Below, piece after piece: positions 34,930-44,415 of a stretch of 64,000 nt of DNA. Source of the DNA: Dinghuibacter silviterrae. GTDB taxonomy: Bacteria > Bacteroidota > Bacteroidia > Chitinophagales > Chitinophagaceae. Where the stretch lies: positions 1,674,001 to 1,738,000 of the forward strand of contig NZ_SODV01000001.1 of assembly GCF_004366355.1 (NCBI RefSeq). The letters are read 5' to 3'. Within the stretch, counting starts at the first letter, position 1. Each line of letters begins with the position of its first letter. The notes beneath the pieces are model-generated. The model made no database searches. It saw nothing but the letters and a program-made list of their open reading frames with translations, and was not told the origin of the DNA. A program made the position numbers and the translations under genes.

Positions 34930-35457
34930 ATGGAAAACGTGCAAGAAACGAAAACGCTTTTTAAGGAGATGGGTGACTGGAACAGGCAGGAGAGTATGTT
35001 CCGGGAACTGTTTTCAGAGGAGTCGCTGAAAGACCGGGATTTCATGAGAATGAAGCTTGAAAACTATGACAAACTCTATCACAAGTATAACGGGAAGCCG
35101 CTAACTACCGATGAAAAGGCGCTCATGCGGATGCTGCGGTTCCAACGCCGCAAGATGGAGAAAATACTGTACCCGGGGCTGCTGAGAAGAATGCTTCACA
35201 GGGGTACTGCCCTAGTGAAGGGCCTATTGGCTCGACGCCGGGAAAACCTAGCCATCCGGAGGAGTAACTTATTGCAATACGCCCATAACGCTACGCCCCT
35301 GACGCAGTCCCCTGGACAGGGGCGGGATCAGACGCAATCGCAAACCCAATCGACATTATCTCAACGGGGAACATCCCTGCGGCAATACCCGGTTTCCCGC
35401 TTTCAGCCTTCACTAAGGAGAAAAACCAAAATCAGGAGGAAAGGTCAGGGTTTATAG
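34930..35457 (+). CDS. Element-encoded hypothetical protein, 175 residues
   Basis: A helical, very basic protein (LTTDEKALMRMLRFQRRKMEK; LLARRRENLAIRRSNLLQYA) with a Gln/Thr/Ser-rich tail (DQTQSQTQSTLSQRGTS). No family recognised. It starts 17 bases after traN, so it belongs to the tra transcript; a nucleic-acid-binding role would suit its charge but is not shown. Confidence 0.6.
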   Translation: MENVQETKTLFKEMGDWNRQESMFRELFSEESLKDRDFMRMKLENYDKLYHKYNGKPLTTDEKALMRMLRFQRRKMEKILYPGLLRRMLHRGTALVKGLLARRRENLAIRRSNLLQYAHNATPLTQSPGQGRDQTQSQTQSTLSQRGTSLRQYPVSRFQPSLRRKTKIRRKGQGL

Positions 35458-35534
35458 GGATCGCCTGATTGATGATGCTTTCTAGGGTTTACTTAACAGA
35501 CTTGGTTTATTGTATAATAATAAAATAGCGATTT

Positions 35535-36353
35535 ATGAATGTAGAGAATGTAGAAGCGCTGAAAGAGTCGCTCAAAAAGAAAGGGTTTGGGGAAAGTCTC
35601 AATCAAGCCCTTGAAGAAAACATAAGCGCCGGGGAGCCGGATTTTACCCTTGAACATATTGTCGAAGTAAAAAGCGATGAGGTGGGCTACCGCCTGCATT
35701 TCCGGAATGATGAGGGGCGAGACAAGACCTATTTCAATTCATTTGATACCGCCATCCTTAAGAGCCCCGACCTCCGGGGCATCAGGGAACACAATTTCGC
35801 TGCAGACAAGATGATCACGGCAATGGAGGCATACCGGATGGTGAAATATGGAGAACTGGTCGCCGTTAACAAAGATCTGTACAACAAGGAGGGCCAGAAG
35901 TACAATGTCTGGTTAAGCATTGACGTAAACGGACCCAAGGATGAATATAACAACTACCCCGTCAACAGCTACCATGAAAACTATTATAAAAAGCATCCTT
36001 TCATCCTTGCGGATGTATTGAGCAATATGCCTGTGCCCGTAAAAGAGCTGGAAACACCAGGCCAACGGGCTGATATTGAAAAGGCACTGAAAAAGGCCAA
36101 CCTGCCCGCCGTTACAATGTTCATTGGAGGCAAGGAGGTGAATGGGTTTCTCTCGGTTGATCCCAAACTTGGACGCATTAACCTGTTGGACAGTAAAATG
36201 CAGATCATCGATCTGCAAGAACAACAGCGCGCCCAAGTCGTTACTAAGAACACCGAACAAGTTCAAGGAGAAGACGTAAAAAAAAAGACCTGGCCGGACC
36301 GGAAGCAAGGGAAAGTGAACTGGCCGGCTAGGCCCAAAGGCATGAAACCGTAA
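35535..36353 (+). CDS. Element-encoded hypothetical protein, 272 residues
   Basis: Begins MNVENVEALKESLKKKGFG. Mixed alpha/beta with YFNSFDTAILKSPDLRG and KMITAMEAYRMVKYGE and a Lys/Arg/Pro-rich tail (WPDRKQGKVNWPARPKG). Such proteins are common in Bacteroidetes elements, with parts like those in DUF3945 proteins, but I cannot place it firmly. No signal peptide. Confidence 0.6.
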   Translation: MNVENVEALKESLKKKGFGESLNQALEENISAGEPDFTLEHIVEVKSDEVGYRLHFRNDEGRDKTYFNSFDTAILKSPDLRGIREHNFAADKMITAMEAYRMVKYGELVAVNKDLYNKEGQKYNVWLSIDVNGPKDEYNNYPVNSYHENYYKKHPFILADVLSNMPVPVKELETPGQRADIEKALKKANLPAVTMFIGGKEVNGFLSVDPKLGRINLLDSKMQIIDLQEQQRAQVVTKNTEQVQGEDVKKKTWPDRKQGKVNWPARPKGMKP

Positions 36354-36363
36354 AAGCGATGGT

Positions 36364-36618
36364 ATGACACAAGAGAAAATAGAAAAATACCGGCTGGCTG
36401 CCGAGGATGGCAGCTTACCGGATGGAGAGAACCCTCTTTTTCTCTTCAGCACTACCAGCACGAACTTACTGGCTAAGTTGCTGGCCAAGGAGTTTAATGT
36501 GCTGGACCTGGTACGTATGGAACTGGCAAATCGCGGAGTAAATGAGAAAGGCCAATGGATCGGCTTCAAGACAGCACAGAAAAAAAGAAGGTCACAGGGT
36601 AAAACTAAGGGGATATGA
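36364..36618 (+). CDS. Element-encoded small protein, 84 residues
   Basis: Starts MTQEKIEKYRLAAEDG, predicted helical and basic at the end (FKTAQKKRRSQGKTKG). It overlaps the next gene by 4 bases and follows the previous one by 10 bases, so it is part of a tight group of three genes. No family recognised. Confidence 0.55.
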   Translation: MTQEKIEKYRLAAEDGSLPDGENPLFLFSTTSTNLLAKLLAKEFNVLDLVRMELANRGVNEKGQWIGFKTAQKKRRSQGKTKGI

Positions 36619-37580
36619 CGAACGAAAAGGTGGATCACCTGGTGGAACAATTGGAGGAAGTCGGCTTTATCTGGCCAGGGATGTATGACAACCTGCAAAA
36701 GAGCATCAATGAAGGAAATTATGTAATTCGTCTAAATGATCGAAGGCGCTATGGGGACGATGAAATGTTTTATGGGTTGACAATAATCAAGGACCCTAAA
36801 ACCCACGACTTCAGCCCTTATGAATATGTCGCAATCCTTCTAAGAACACATCCGGTGCCGCACGGAACCTACGAGGGTTTGGAAACAGCCTTGTTGGAGC
36901 AGCGAATGAAAGATATAAATTGGAATGATTATGAAAGGATAACTCATCTGGCAGGTGGAAAAAATACGATTTCCATCCTGGAGGATATACGTAAGCTCAC
37001 AACGAGCAGCGATCCGGGGGCACAAGATATTGCCAAACGGCTACAGTTGCGTTACTGGCTGAACACTCCCATCGAGCAACGATATCCCATTCCCCACTAT
37101 TACGATGAATATGCTGCTAGGCAACTGTTCACCCTAAGCAATTCCTTCTCTGATATTCACACCAGGGATGCTTATAACCTTATGTGCAACAGGTCTGTCA
37201 TGAAGTTTGAATTGACCGGGAATCGCATTATCCCGTACTGGGTAGTCTTGGAAAATGGAAAACTGATCAATTACCCGGATTTCTTTTTAGATTTTAAGTC
37301 GCTGCCTATTAAAGAGTTACAAAATGACTCTACTGGCCCCTCAGTAATCCACGGACTGATTCGGGGGGAACGCATGGTAGTACACCTTGTTGGGATTGAA
37401 GCCGATACTGCATATATCGAAGCCGACCCCCGCAATCAGACCTTTGCTATCTATGATAAAAATCTTGTCAGATTGGACGAAGCATTTCCCGGTTTGGAAC
37501 AATTGAAGGCGAGACCGGCAAACGCCCTGCCTGATAGAAGAAAGATACAACCAAGGAAAGGGAATGGACACCACCAGTAA
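36615..37580 (+). CDS. Element-encoded hypothetical protein, 321 residues
   Basis: An N-terminal helical part (KVDHLVEQLEEVGFIWPGMYDNL, parts KVDHLVEQLEEVGF and IWPGMYDNL) carries AILLRTHPVPHGTYEGLETALL. The second half has LRYWLNTPIEQRYPIPHYYDEYA and VVHLVGIEADTAYIEADPRN. The style matches accessory proteins in Bacteroidetes conjugative elements. Function unknown. Confidence 0.55.
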   Translation: MTNEKVDHLVEQLEEVGFIWPGMYDNLQKSINEGNYVIRLNDRRRYGDDEMFYGLTIIKDPKTHDFSPYEYVAILLRTHPVPHGTYEGLETALLEQRMKDINWNDYERITHLAGGKNTISILEDIRKLTTSSDPGAQDIAKRLQLRYWLNTPIEQRYPIPHYYDEYAARQLFTLSNSFSDIHTRDAYNLMCNRSVMKFELTGNRIIPYWVVLENGKLINYPDFFLDFKSLPIKELQNDSTGPSVIHGLIRGERMVVHLVGIEADTAYIEADPRNQTFAIYDKNLVRLDEAFPGLEQLKARPANALPDRRKIQPRKGNGHHQ

Positions 37581-37618
37581 AATTTAGAATAAGATTAGAA
37601 TAAGAAAGGATTTGTACT

Positions 37619-38425
37619 ATGGACGAGCAGAAGATGAAAACGCCCTTGACTTTTTACGGGGGTAAGCAGACATTGGCGTCGCTGATCATATCCCTGATAC
37701 CGGATCACATATTGTATGGCGAACCATTTACCGGAGGCGGTGCCGCTTTTTTTCACAAGCCACCTTCAAAATCAGAAGTACTCAACGACGTGAATGGCGA
37801 GTTGATGAATTTTTACAAAGTATGCCGGGATAAATTTCGCCCCCTTCAAAAGCTCGTGCAGCAAACCCTGCATAGCCGGAATGCATTCCGGCAGGCAGAA
37901 GTCGTTTACCATAATCCGGATTTATTCGATGATGTTCGCCGGGCTTGGGCCGTTTGGACAATTTGTGCGATGAGTTTTTCCTCTAAACTGAACAGTCCTT
38001 ACGGATTCGATAAGACTAACAATACTACTTCCAAGAAAGTTGCTAGCAAAAGGAGTGGCTTTATAAAGGCCTATGCCGAAAGGTTAGAACGGGTACAAAT
38101 AGAACATGCGGATGCCCTATATATCATCCGAAGCAGAGACCACGAAGGTGCGTTCTTTTATTGTGATCCGCCATATGTGGGCTCGGACTGCGGGCATTAT
38201 AAAGGATACACGGAGGCTGATTTCGAGGCCCTGCTGCGGCTTTTATCGGCCATTAAAGGCAAGTTCCTGCTATCCTCATATCCTTCAAATCTACTGGAAC
38301 GGTACATTAAAAAGTTCAAATGGTCATCGATTAGCCGTGAACTATTTGTCACGGTAAACCTAAAGGGTGGTAACCCTAAACGTAAAACCGAACTGCTTAC
38401 AGCAAATTATCCTTTGGAAATTTAA
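37619..38425 (+). CDS. DNA adenine methylase (D12 class)
   Basis: This 268-residue protein has the SAM-binding motif TPLTFYGGKQTLASLI and the catalytic DPPY motif in FYCDPPYVGSDC. It transfers a methyl group to adenine N6. No restriction endonuclease gene is adjacent, so it looks like an orphan methyltransferase that may protect the element from host restriction, or act in regulation. Length is normal for Dam-like enzymes. Confidence 0.9.
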   Translation: MDEQKMKTPLTFYGGKQTLASLIISLIPDHILYGEPFTGGGAAFFHKPPSKSEVLNDVNGELMNFYKVCRDKFRPLQKLVQQTLHSRNAFRQAEVVYHNPDLFDDVRRAWAVWTICAMSFSSKLNSPYGFDKTNNTTSKKVASKRSGFIKAYAERLERVQIEHADALYIIRSRDHEGAFFYCDPPYVGSDCGHYKGYTEADFEALLRLLSAIKGKFLLSSYPSNLLERYIKKFKWSSISRELFVTVNLKGGNPKRKTELLTANYPLEI

Positions 38426-38435
38426 AATTAGTTCT

Positions 38436-39242
38436 ATGGAAGGAGATAACTATTATGTACACAACCAAGAGACAGGCAAGTTAAACGTCTACACTACCAA
38501 GGCTTTTTACGACGGCCTGGCAGATGATCAAAAAAAGATATTCAGTCGCTTCTGTCTGTGGAGCAGGGTGCAAGGTTGTTGGATTTCCAAGGGCAAGGCT
38601 GAGGGCTGTTATTATCTAAGGGAGCAAATTAAGGCGCTTGGATTTGTAAATAAGGGAGAAGTTGGAGAGCGTATCACATTCGACGAGCAGGTGGCACGTA
38701 CGCAGGAAAGGGCTGAATATCGGGCTGAACGGGCCGAACATCGGGCGGATAAGGCAGAGCAGAAATCCGATCAACTATATAACACTGCACAGAAGATGGC
38801 ATCGGTGATACCATTTGGTCAGCCAATTTTAGTGGGGCATCACAGCGAACAACGTGATCGAAACTATCGTAACCGGATACATAACACATTCGGAAAAGCC
38901 TTTGAGGAATTGGATAAGGGAAAGCATTACCGTGAGAAGGCCGCGACGGCAAAAGAGACAGCCGAGGGAAAAAAATATTCCAACCCTGAATACCTGACCA
39001 ACCGCATTAAAGAATGCCAGAAACATCTCCGAATTCTTGACAGAAGACTTAATGGAAAATTATACCCCAACAGCCCGGAGCAAGAAATTAGTGAACAGGC
39101 AAGACAATTTTATAATAATCGCATAGCTGAGGAAAACGAAAAGCTGGAATTTTTTAAGGGGAAAATGAAAGCAATCAATCCTGCCTGGTGTGAACCATCT
39201 GTGTCAACAAGAAAGATAAAAGGAAAGAAGAACACTTTATGA
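38436..39242 (+). CDS. DUF3560 domain protein
   Basis: About 268 residues. An N-terminal part is followed by a heptad-like stretch with repeats of AEYRAERAEHRADKAEQKSD, then SVIPFGQPILVGHHSEQRDR and a helical tail. This is the DUF3560 pattern found in plasmid and phage proteins of unknown role. The frame opens earlier (38367) inside the methylase gene; the ATG at 38436 is preferred. Confidence 0.8.
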   Translation: MEGDNYYVHNQETGKLNVYTTKAFYDGLADDQKKIFSRFCLWSRVQGCWISKGKAEGCYYLREQIKALGFVNKGEVGERITFDEQVARTQERAEYRAERAEHRADKAEQKSDQLYNTAQKMASVIPFGQPILVGHHSEQRDRNYRNRIHNTFGKAFEELDKGKHYREKAATAKETAEGKKYSNPEYLTNRIKECQKHLRILDRRLNGKLYPNSPEQEISEQARQFYNNRIAEENEKLEFFKGKMKAINPAWCEPSVSTRKIKGKKNTL

Positions 39243-39667
39243 AACTAAGGCCCAAGAATTTATTGGTCGGACAAACGGTGATCGTGGATCCTGATTTAAC
39301 TACAGATCCGTTTGAGCGGCGTGGGCAAATCGGTAGGGTGATAGAATACGATGTACAGTTCCCGTCAGTCACAGTATTATTTGATGATGGGAAAAACGGG
39401 CATTATTTGACCGATACGATTTATGCCATGCAGCCCAGGAAAAATATACTGCAAGGGTTGATCAATAATTATTCCGCGCTTACAGACGGCGAACGCAAGA
39501 TAATCCTAAACGTGATCAAATTGGTCGAAGAAAGGGCCATTCAGCCGGCTATTTATGCCTCATTGACCAATGATACTATAAAGAGGCATTGCCTTTGCCA
39601 TTGTGCGGATTTACTTGATCTGAAATTGGAGGAGAAGCGGAAAAGAAGAAACGTTAAGAAAATATAG
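39239..39667 (+). CDS. Hypothetical protein with KOW-like start
   Basis: This 142-residue protein starts KLRPKNLLVGQTVIVDPDL, with a segment (RRGQIGRVIEYDVQFPSVTVLFDDG) of a small beta-barrel/KOW style, then a helical C-terminus rich in Lys and Arg. It overlaps the DUF3560 gene by 4 bases. No family assignment is possible. Confidence 0.55.
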   Translation: MKLRPKNLLVGQTVIVDPDLTTDPFERRGQIGRVIEYDVQFPSVTVLFDDGKNGHYLTDTIYAMQPRKNILQGLINNYSALTDGERKIILNVIKLVEERAIQPAIYASLTNDTIKRHCLCHCADLLDLKLEEKRKRRNVKKI

Positions 39668-39719
39668 AAGTTGGTTTATAGCTCACTGAGTAATGGTTTT
39701 TTGGGACTAGGAGGGCGGT

Positions 39720-39974
39720 ATGGAGATAGAATTGGTGACAACGGCTGATTTGGAGGAGTTCAGGGTTACACTTCTCAAAGACCTGGAGGCTATTATTAAG
39801 GCTAGTAGGGCGAAAAAGTGGCTAAGAACGAATGAAGTCCTGGAGGTGCTTGGTATCTCGGAGGTTACACTGCGCACATTGCGAAACAAAGGTGTCATTC
39901 CCTTCCGAAAAATTGGGAATGTCTGTTACTATAGCATTGAAGAAGTAAATGAGGCAATAGGAAAGTCGAAGTGA
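39720..39974 (+). CDS. Excisionase/MerR-like HTH protein
   Basis: This 84-residue protein has a winged helix: LRTNEVLEVLGISEVTLRTL, then NKGVIPFRKIGNVCYYSIEEV. This is the HTH_17 pattern of excisionases and small DNA-binding proteins found before tyrosine integrases. It should bend DNA or regulate the adjacent integrase gene, 63 bases downstream. Confidence 0.85.
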   Translation: MEIELVTTADLEEFRVTLLKDLEAIIKASRAKKWLRTNEVLEVLGISEVTLRTLRNKGVIPFRKIGNVCYYSIEEVNEAIGKSK

Positions 39975-40037
39975 TGGCTTGTCCATAGCCTTTTTATCCT
40001 GAAACATTTGTTGTGGAATATCCTAAATGTTTAGGTT

Positions 40038-41369
40038 ATGGAGGTGGCACCGATAATCTATATATACACGACGATTAAGAAGTCTGGGAAGACATTCAAA
40101 GAGGGAGAGCATGAAGTCCGTATACGGTTGTCTCAGTTTAAGGAGCGGCAATTTATTCCTTTGGGATATAGTTCGAGTGTTGAGAACTGGGACGAAGAAC
40201 TCGGTTTGCCCAAACCTTCGCATCCACATTACAAAGAGCTTTCAAAAAAAATCAATAAATATCTCGAAGATATAGGCTTCGAAATCAAATTGGCTGAAAA
40301 GGCTAGGCGCTATATTCCTTGTGTTGAAGTCAAACGGAAAGTATTGCATCAAGACCAAGAGCAGCCTTTACAACAGAATCAACTGAAAATACTGGAATTT
40401 TTTGACAAGGTTATTGCCGACTTGGAAGAGGCTGGCAATCCTGGTTATGCCGATATATTTGACGCCACAAGATCAACTGTAAGCAAACTCCTGAATGATG
40501 GGCAATTTATACCGGCCGAGGAAAGAGAGCGGGAAAAGGATAGGTCATTTTTGAACTTTACACCGCTTGATCATCAAAAATATGAAAAGCAAATCTCAGA
40601 CGGGACTACGGAATCAACAATTAGCTTATACCTGAGAACTTACTACCGTATTTGGAATTTGGCAATAGAGGAAAAGTACTGTGCCAGGGCAGAGCATCAT
40701 CCATCGAAATTTATAAAATTTCGTGCCTATAAACGGATAAGGACAAAGAAACGATCCATTAACCAGGAGTTTCTTATGGAGATAATGAACCTAAAATTTG
40801 ACTCCAATAGTCGAATGTTTAGGTCGCAGCAGCTTTTGAAGTTTATATACTATGGGAGGGGAATCAATTTTGGCGATATGTGTAAATTGATGGATACTGA
40901 TGTCGCCAATGGGACGATTCACTATATTAGATCGAAGAACCATAGGGAATATGATTACCAACTCCATCCCAAAGCACTTGAGGTCGTAGACTTTTTTAAA
41001 GATTATCCCCTACAGAGCGACGCTGGCTATATTTTTCCATTCCTAATGTCGATACACGATACTCCAAGAAAAATTGACCAACGAATTGAGTCGGCATTGC
41101 AGGATTTCAATGAGGATTTGAAGGAAATGGCGCAGGCCGTGGGTTGGAAGCGAAAATTTACAAGCTATTCGTTGAGGCATGGTTTTGCGACTCATTTGCG
41201 GAACAATTCTGTTGATATGTTCATTATTAAGGAGGCCCTTGGACATGAAACGGAGGAGCAAACTGAAGTTTATTTGGATGAACTCGATGATAAGCCTGTT
41301 GCCGATGCAATTACCTGGGCCCTTGAGCCGGATTCAAAGAAAAAGAAACGAAAGGGGAAAAAGATATAG
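40038..41369 (+). CDS. int: Tyrosine recombinase (integrase)
   Basis: This 443-residue protein has the N-terminal Arm-binding-like part, a SAM-like core domain (EKQISDGTTESTISLYLRTYYRIWNLA, in parts), and the catalytic residues: Arg in YYGRGINFGD, Arg-His in YSLRHGFATHL, His in LGHETEEQT and Tyr in VYLDEL. It should drive integration and excision of the element. The order excisionase-like gene, integrase, then accessory genes up to the attachment site is typical. Confidence 0.93.
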   Translation: MEVAPIIYIYTTIKKSGKTFKEGEHEVRIRLSQFKERQFIPLGYSSSVENWDEELGLPKPSHPHYKELSKKINKYLEDIGFEIKLAEKARRYIPCVEVKRKVLHQDQEQPLQQNQLKILEFFDKVIADLEEAGNPGYADIFDATRSTVSKLLNDGQFIPAEEREREKDRSFLNFTPLDHQKYEKQISDGTTESTISLYLRTYYRIWNLAIEEKYCARAEHHPSKFIKFRAYKRIRTKKRSINQEFLMEIMNLKFDSNSRMFRSQQLLKFIYYGRGINFGDMCKLMDTDVANGTIHYIRSKNHREYDYQLHPKALEVVDFFKDYPLQSDAGYIFPFLMSIHDTPRKIDQRIESALQDFNEDLKEMAQAVGWKRKFTSYSLRHGFATHLRNNSVDMFIIKEALGHETEEQTEVYLDELDDKPVADAITWALEPDSKKKKRKGKKI

Positions 41370-41388
41370 CGTAGAGGATAATACTTCA

Positions 41389-42546
41389 CTATGACAGAAT
41401 AACCGTGTATATCCTTGGATTTATACAGAACCTTGCTAATGATCCCTCGTAGATAGCCAGCTTTCCAGTTAGGTTTGACTCGTTTATATCGAAAAGACGA
41501 TAAAGACGATAAGCATCGGGGCGATCTTCGCTCTTTATTAATTCGGGTTGTGTAATGAAGAAGGGTGTAGTGAAAGGGCCGGTGGTGGACTTTACCTCAA
41601 TAAAAACCCTGGAACGGTTTTCATTGTAGGATTCAATATCATATCCGGCACCGTAACCCTCAATCAAGGATGTTTGAATTGGTAATAGATTTTCAATTTG
41701 CCAACTACGAAGTCGTTGAAGTTCGAATTTCATTATCATTTGTTCGCCGATAGCGCCTATTCGCTTTGCCTCACACTCATTGTGTAGATGATTTATGTGT
41801 CTACCAATAAGAGTAGGTGTGTATGGTAGGGGATTTAGCGTCAGGTCTATTAATTCAATCGTAGGATCCCCCGCGTGGGGATCAACCTGAATATTTAAAC
41901 GCTGCGCGGCATACACTATATCCTGAGTTAGTACTGTTAGTGTAGTATCCGTATAGTAACCGTTAGGTAGTCGATGTTGGTGTAGTTGGATTAATTCGTT
42001 GTCTCGGATTGCCTCCTCTCGAACAAATTCGCAGAGTCTTTGGAAGTGGGCGGGGTTTTCATTTCGTCCTTTTACGGGCCGATACCCGTAGCCGGATTTT
42101 TCGACAAACGTCTTAAACATTCCAAATTTGTAAAGAAAGTATCTTTCGGGAAAACGGAGGCAAAGGTAAACCATGATTGCCCTGTGGTCCTGATAGCTGT
42201 TTACCGTTTGGGTATTTATAGCTTGTATTCCAGCATGAAATTCTTTAATCCGATTAGTCATGTCAACATCCTCATTAAAGAGATTCCTGAAGAGTTCCCT
42301 AACTGGTTCAGGACGGAGCTGCGCCAATTTGTTGATCATTAGTCTTGGCCAATAATTAGCGGATGCGAGCAGGTTTTGTGTTTGGGATAATGATAGTTCA
42401 AGCATGTGAGAGAAATTATCAGCATCTATGTCCCAATTTTCCTGGAAGAATTGGATTGCCTTCCATTTGTATATTTCTTCGCCGTGAATTCGATTGAACG
42501 CATTTTTGTACGCTAATATAAGGGCTTGAGTGAAAAACGGATTCAT
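41389..42546 (-). CDS. DUF3883 domain protein, nuclease-like
   Basis: This 385-residue protein has a C-terminal DUF3883 domain (GYGAGYDIESYNENRSRVFIEVKSTTGPF in parts GAGYDIESYNE and RVFIEVKSTTG, then QPELIKSEDRPDAYRLYRLFD). The Ile-Glu-Val-Lys motif and upstream Asp fit a PD-(D/E)XK-type nuclease core. The N-terminal part is helical and unassigned. DUF3883 proteins often sit in restriction or defence loci. It is convergent with the integrase and separated from it by 19 bases. Confidence 0.75.
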   Translation of the reverse strand: MNPFFTQALILAYKNAFNRIHGEEIYKWKAIQFFQENWDIDADNFSHMLELSLSQTQNLLASANYWPRLMINKLAQLRPEPVRELFRNLFNEDVDMTNRIKEFHAGIQAINTQTVNSYQDHRAIMVYLCLRFPERYFLYKFGMFKTFVEKSGYGYRPVKGRNENPAHFQRLCEFVREEAIRDNELIQLHQHRLPNGYYTDTTLTVLTQDIVYAAQRLNIQVDPHAGDPTIELIDLTLNPLPYTPTLIGRHINHLHNECEAKRIGAIGEQMIMKFELQRLRSWQIENLLPIQTSLIEGYGAGYDIESYNENRSRVFIEVKSTTGPFTTPFFITQPELIKSEDRPDAYRLYRLFDINESNLTGKLAIYEGSLARFCINPRIYTVILS

Positions 42547-42660
42547 AACTTATGGTTGGGGTTGCGCTGTAAATATGTCAATCTAAACCTGGCTTACTAC
42601 GCTCACTCTATTGATTGTTTTTTTGCTTGCTTCTCGATGCGGAAATGATTGGAAATTAGA

Positions 42661-42683
42661 GCCAATTGCGGGAAAAAAAACGT
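42661..42683 (+). repeat. 23-base direct repeat, copy 1
   Basis: A 23-base segment starting GCCAATTGCG and ending in CGT recurs at 45751-45773 with two differences. Both copies lie before a plus-strand gene (J-domain gene 240-260 bases downstream here; membrane gene 3 bases downstream there) and bracket the J-domain, nuclease-like and 300-residue genes. Confidence 0.6.
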
Positions 42684-42922
42684 GGAAAACACCTTTTTTG
42701 CAATTGTGAGGCAATTTTGTTATGTCGCTGATTTTATTAATGTTCGGTTATTTTTGCTGGAACAGTTTGTCTCTTGATTACCCAAATGGGCAGAAATGGG
42801 CAGGAAAGGCAACCAGACAAGCGATTTGGAGTTTAAAAAAGCGGACAATTCGGCATTGTTAATTTGGCTTTCTGTTGTCAATATGTCTTATTTTATTATT
42901 GGCAAAAACGTTGTGGCGAATT

Positions 42923-43507
42923 ATGAAACGATTGCTTATGAAAGATTATTATGCCATTCTTGGTGTGTTACCATCAGAGACAGAAGAGGGTATTAGAAGA
43001 GCGTATCATACTCTTGCGAAAAAATATCATCCCGACCGGAGCCCAGTCGATATCAATGGAGAGGAACAATTAAAATTAATTAATGAAGCATATGCCATCT
43101 TGAGAAATCCGGGGACAAGAGTGCAATATGACAGAAAGTACAAGCTTTTTATTACTTGGCAAAAACAAAGGCAACATTACGAAGCGAGGACGGTGTACTC
43201 ATTGGTTTTCGACTTGGAAATTTTGAACGATCTTGTAAACGACTACGTTAAGAAATTTCACACAGCCATAGTAAATGACCCAGGTATTATTGATTGGTTG
43301 CGTCCATTAGGTAATTGCTATTTAATTGTGGTTGATAAAAAGGTCGCCGCCTCCGACATTTTCAAATTCGTGTCTCTAAATATGCCGGGTAAGCACCATT
43401 TGATTCTTGAGGTGAATATCAATAGTCACGGAGGCTGGTTGCCCAAGCATGCGTGGGATTGGATAAGTAAGTACAAATTGCCGGAGAATGTATCGTTTGC
43501 TGTTTAG
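42923..43507 (+). CDS. J-domain protein
   Basis: About 194 residues. The N-terminal J domain has MKDYYAILGVLPSETEEGIRR and the HPD motif in KKYHPDRSP. A C-terminal domain of about 125 residues (LVFDLEILNDLVNDYVKKFHT; HLILEVNINSHGGWLPKHAW) is unassigned. J domains stimulate a Hsp70 ATPase; here it may bring the host DnaK to an unknown client. Start MKRLL at 42923 or MKDYY at 42938; the window before it has no coding support. Confidence 0.85.
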   Translation: MKRLLMKDYYAILGVLPSETEEGIRRAYHTLAKKYHPDRSPVDINGEEQLKLINEAYAILRNPGTRVQYDRKYKLFITWQKQRQHYEARTVYSLVFDLEILNDLVNDYVKKFHTAIVNDPGIIDWLRPLGNCYLIVVDKKVAASDIFKFVSLNMPGKHHLILEVNINSHGGWLPKHAWDWISKYKLPENVSFAV

Positions 43508-43838
43508 TGGGCAAAGTTAGTATTTTAGATATTTTGTGACATTGGGTTGCTTTTGTTGCTATTGTCAGAAGATGATTAAGATATATTTAAAATGGCGGCG
43601 ATTGAATATTGTGTGAAAAAGGGAAGGGATCCAAGGGGAATCTTGGGCGGACCTGTCAAGATGGTATGAAAATCGGATAGGTAGTTTAATTGATGTCAGT
43701 AGATATAGCTTGCATGCAAAAACTAATTAAGGACAAGAATGTCATTGTGGCTGCCTTTCCTTGATTAGACTGTAAAAAGAAATCTGGAAACGTAGACTGA
43801 TCTTTTGGAAATTTATGTAATAGATAAAAATTAGTGAC
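43508..43838. other. Intergenic stretch without gene
   Basis: No gene found. An ATCTTG/CAAGAT pair near 43636-43660 forms a weak hairpin; otherwise AT-rich sequence. Confidence 0.4.
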
Positions 43839-44399
43839 ATGGCAGAACCTTCGCAACTGCAAATTGAAACAGTTATAAATGTTCTTAGGCTCTCAATTGA
43901 AAGCCTTATTGCCAATGATGTTGATATATTCGACATTGATTTGATTGACCCGCCGCGGATCTCGATGGGAGCTAGAATTTTGAACCGTGAATTACATGAG
44001 ACATCAATTAATCATCGACTTGCATACTACTTAGAACAAAATATTAGAAATACGGAATTGCCTGAGTATAGCGTGGATATTGAATATAATAGATTTTATG
44101 GTAATCCTAAAGTCGTTCGAACAGTTGACGGACTTTTGCAAATTCGACCCGATATTATTATCCATTCCCGGGTCAATGATCGTATTGACCCGCAGCACTT
44201 TTTAGTTATTGAGGCAAAGAAAGGTGAGATAACGAGCCATGACGTAAATAAGATTTTGGGCTTGATGACGGATCCACATTATTTTTATCTATTTGGATTT
44301 ACAATTTCTTATTGTAGTAATCGTAAATTTATAATAGGCAACCTATATTATTTTGATGGGCAGGTGATCATTTCCAGGTCCATAGATGTAAAAAGATAA
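43839..44399 (+). CDS. PD-(D/E)XK-like putative nuclease
   Basis: This 186-residue protein has HRLAYYLEQNIRN, then RPDIIIHSR and LVIEAKKGEITSHD: an Asp, then Glu-x-Lys about 25 residues later, matching the restriction-endonuclease-like fold. Many small proteins with this fold occur in defence islands. It follows the J-domain gene after about 330 bases and precedes the 300-residue gene by 16 bases, so it could be co-transcribed with the latter. Active nuclease status is not shown. Confidence 0.6.
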   Translation: MAEPSQLQIETVINVLRLSIESLIANDVDIFDIDLIDPPRISMGARILNRELHETSINHRLAYYLEQNIRNTELPEYSVDIEYNRFYGNPKVVRTVDGLLQIRPDIIIHSRVNDRIDPQHFLVIEAKKGEITSHDVNKILGLMTDPHYFYLFGFTISYCSNRKFIIGNLYYFDGQVIISRSIDVKR

Positions 44400-44415
44400 A
44401 TATTTTGTGTCATGG

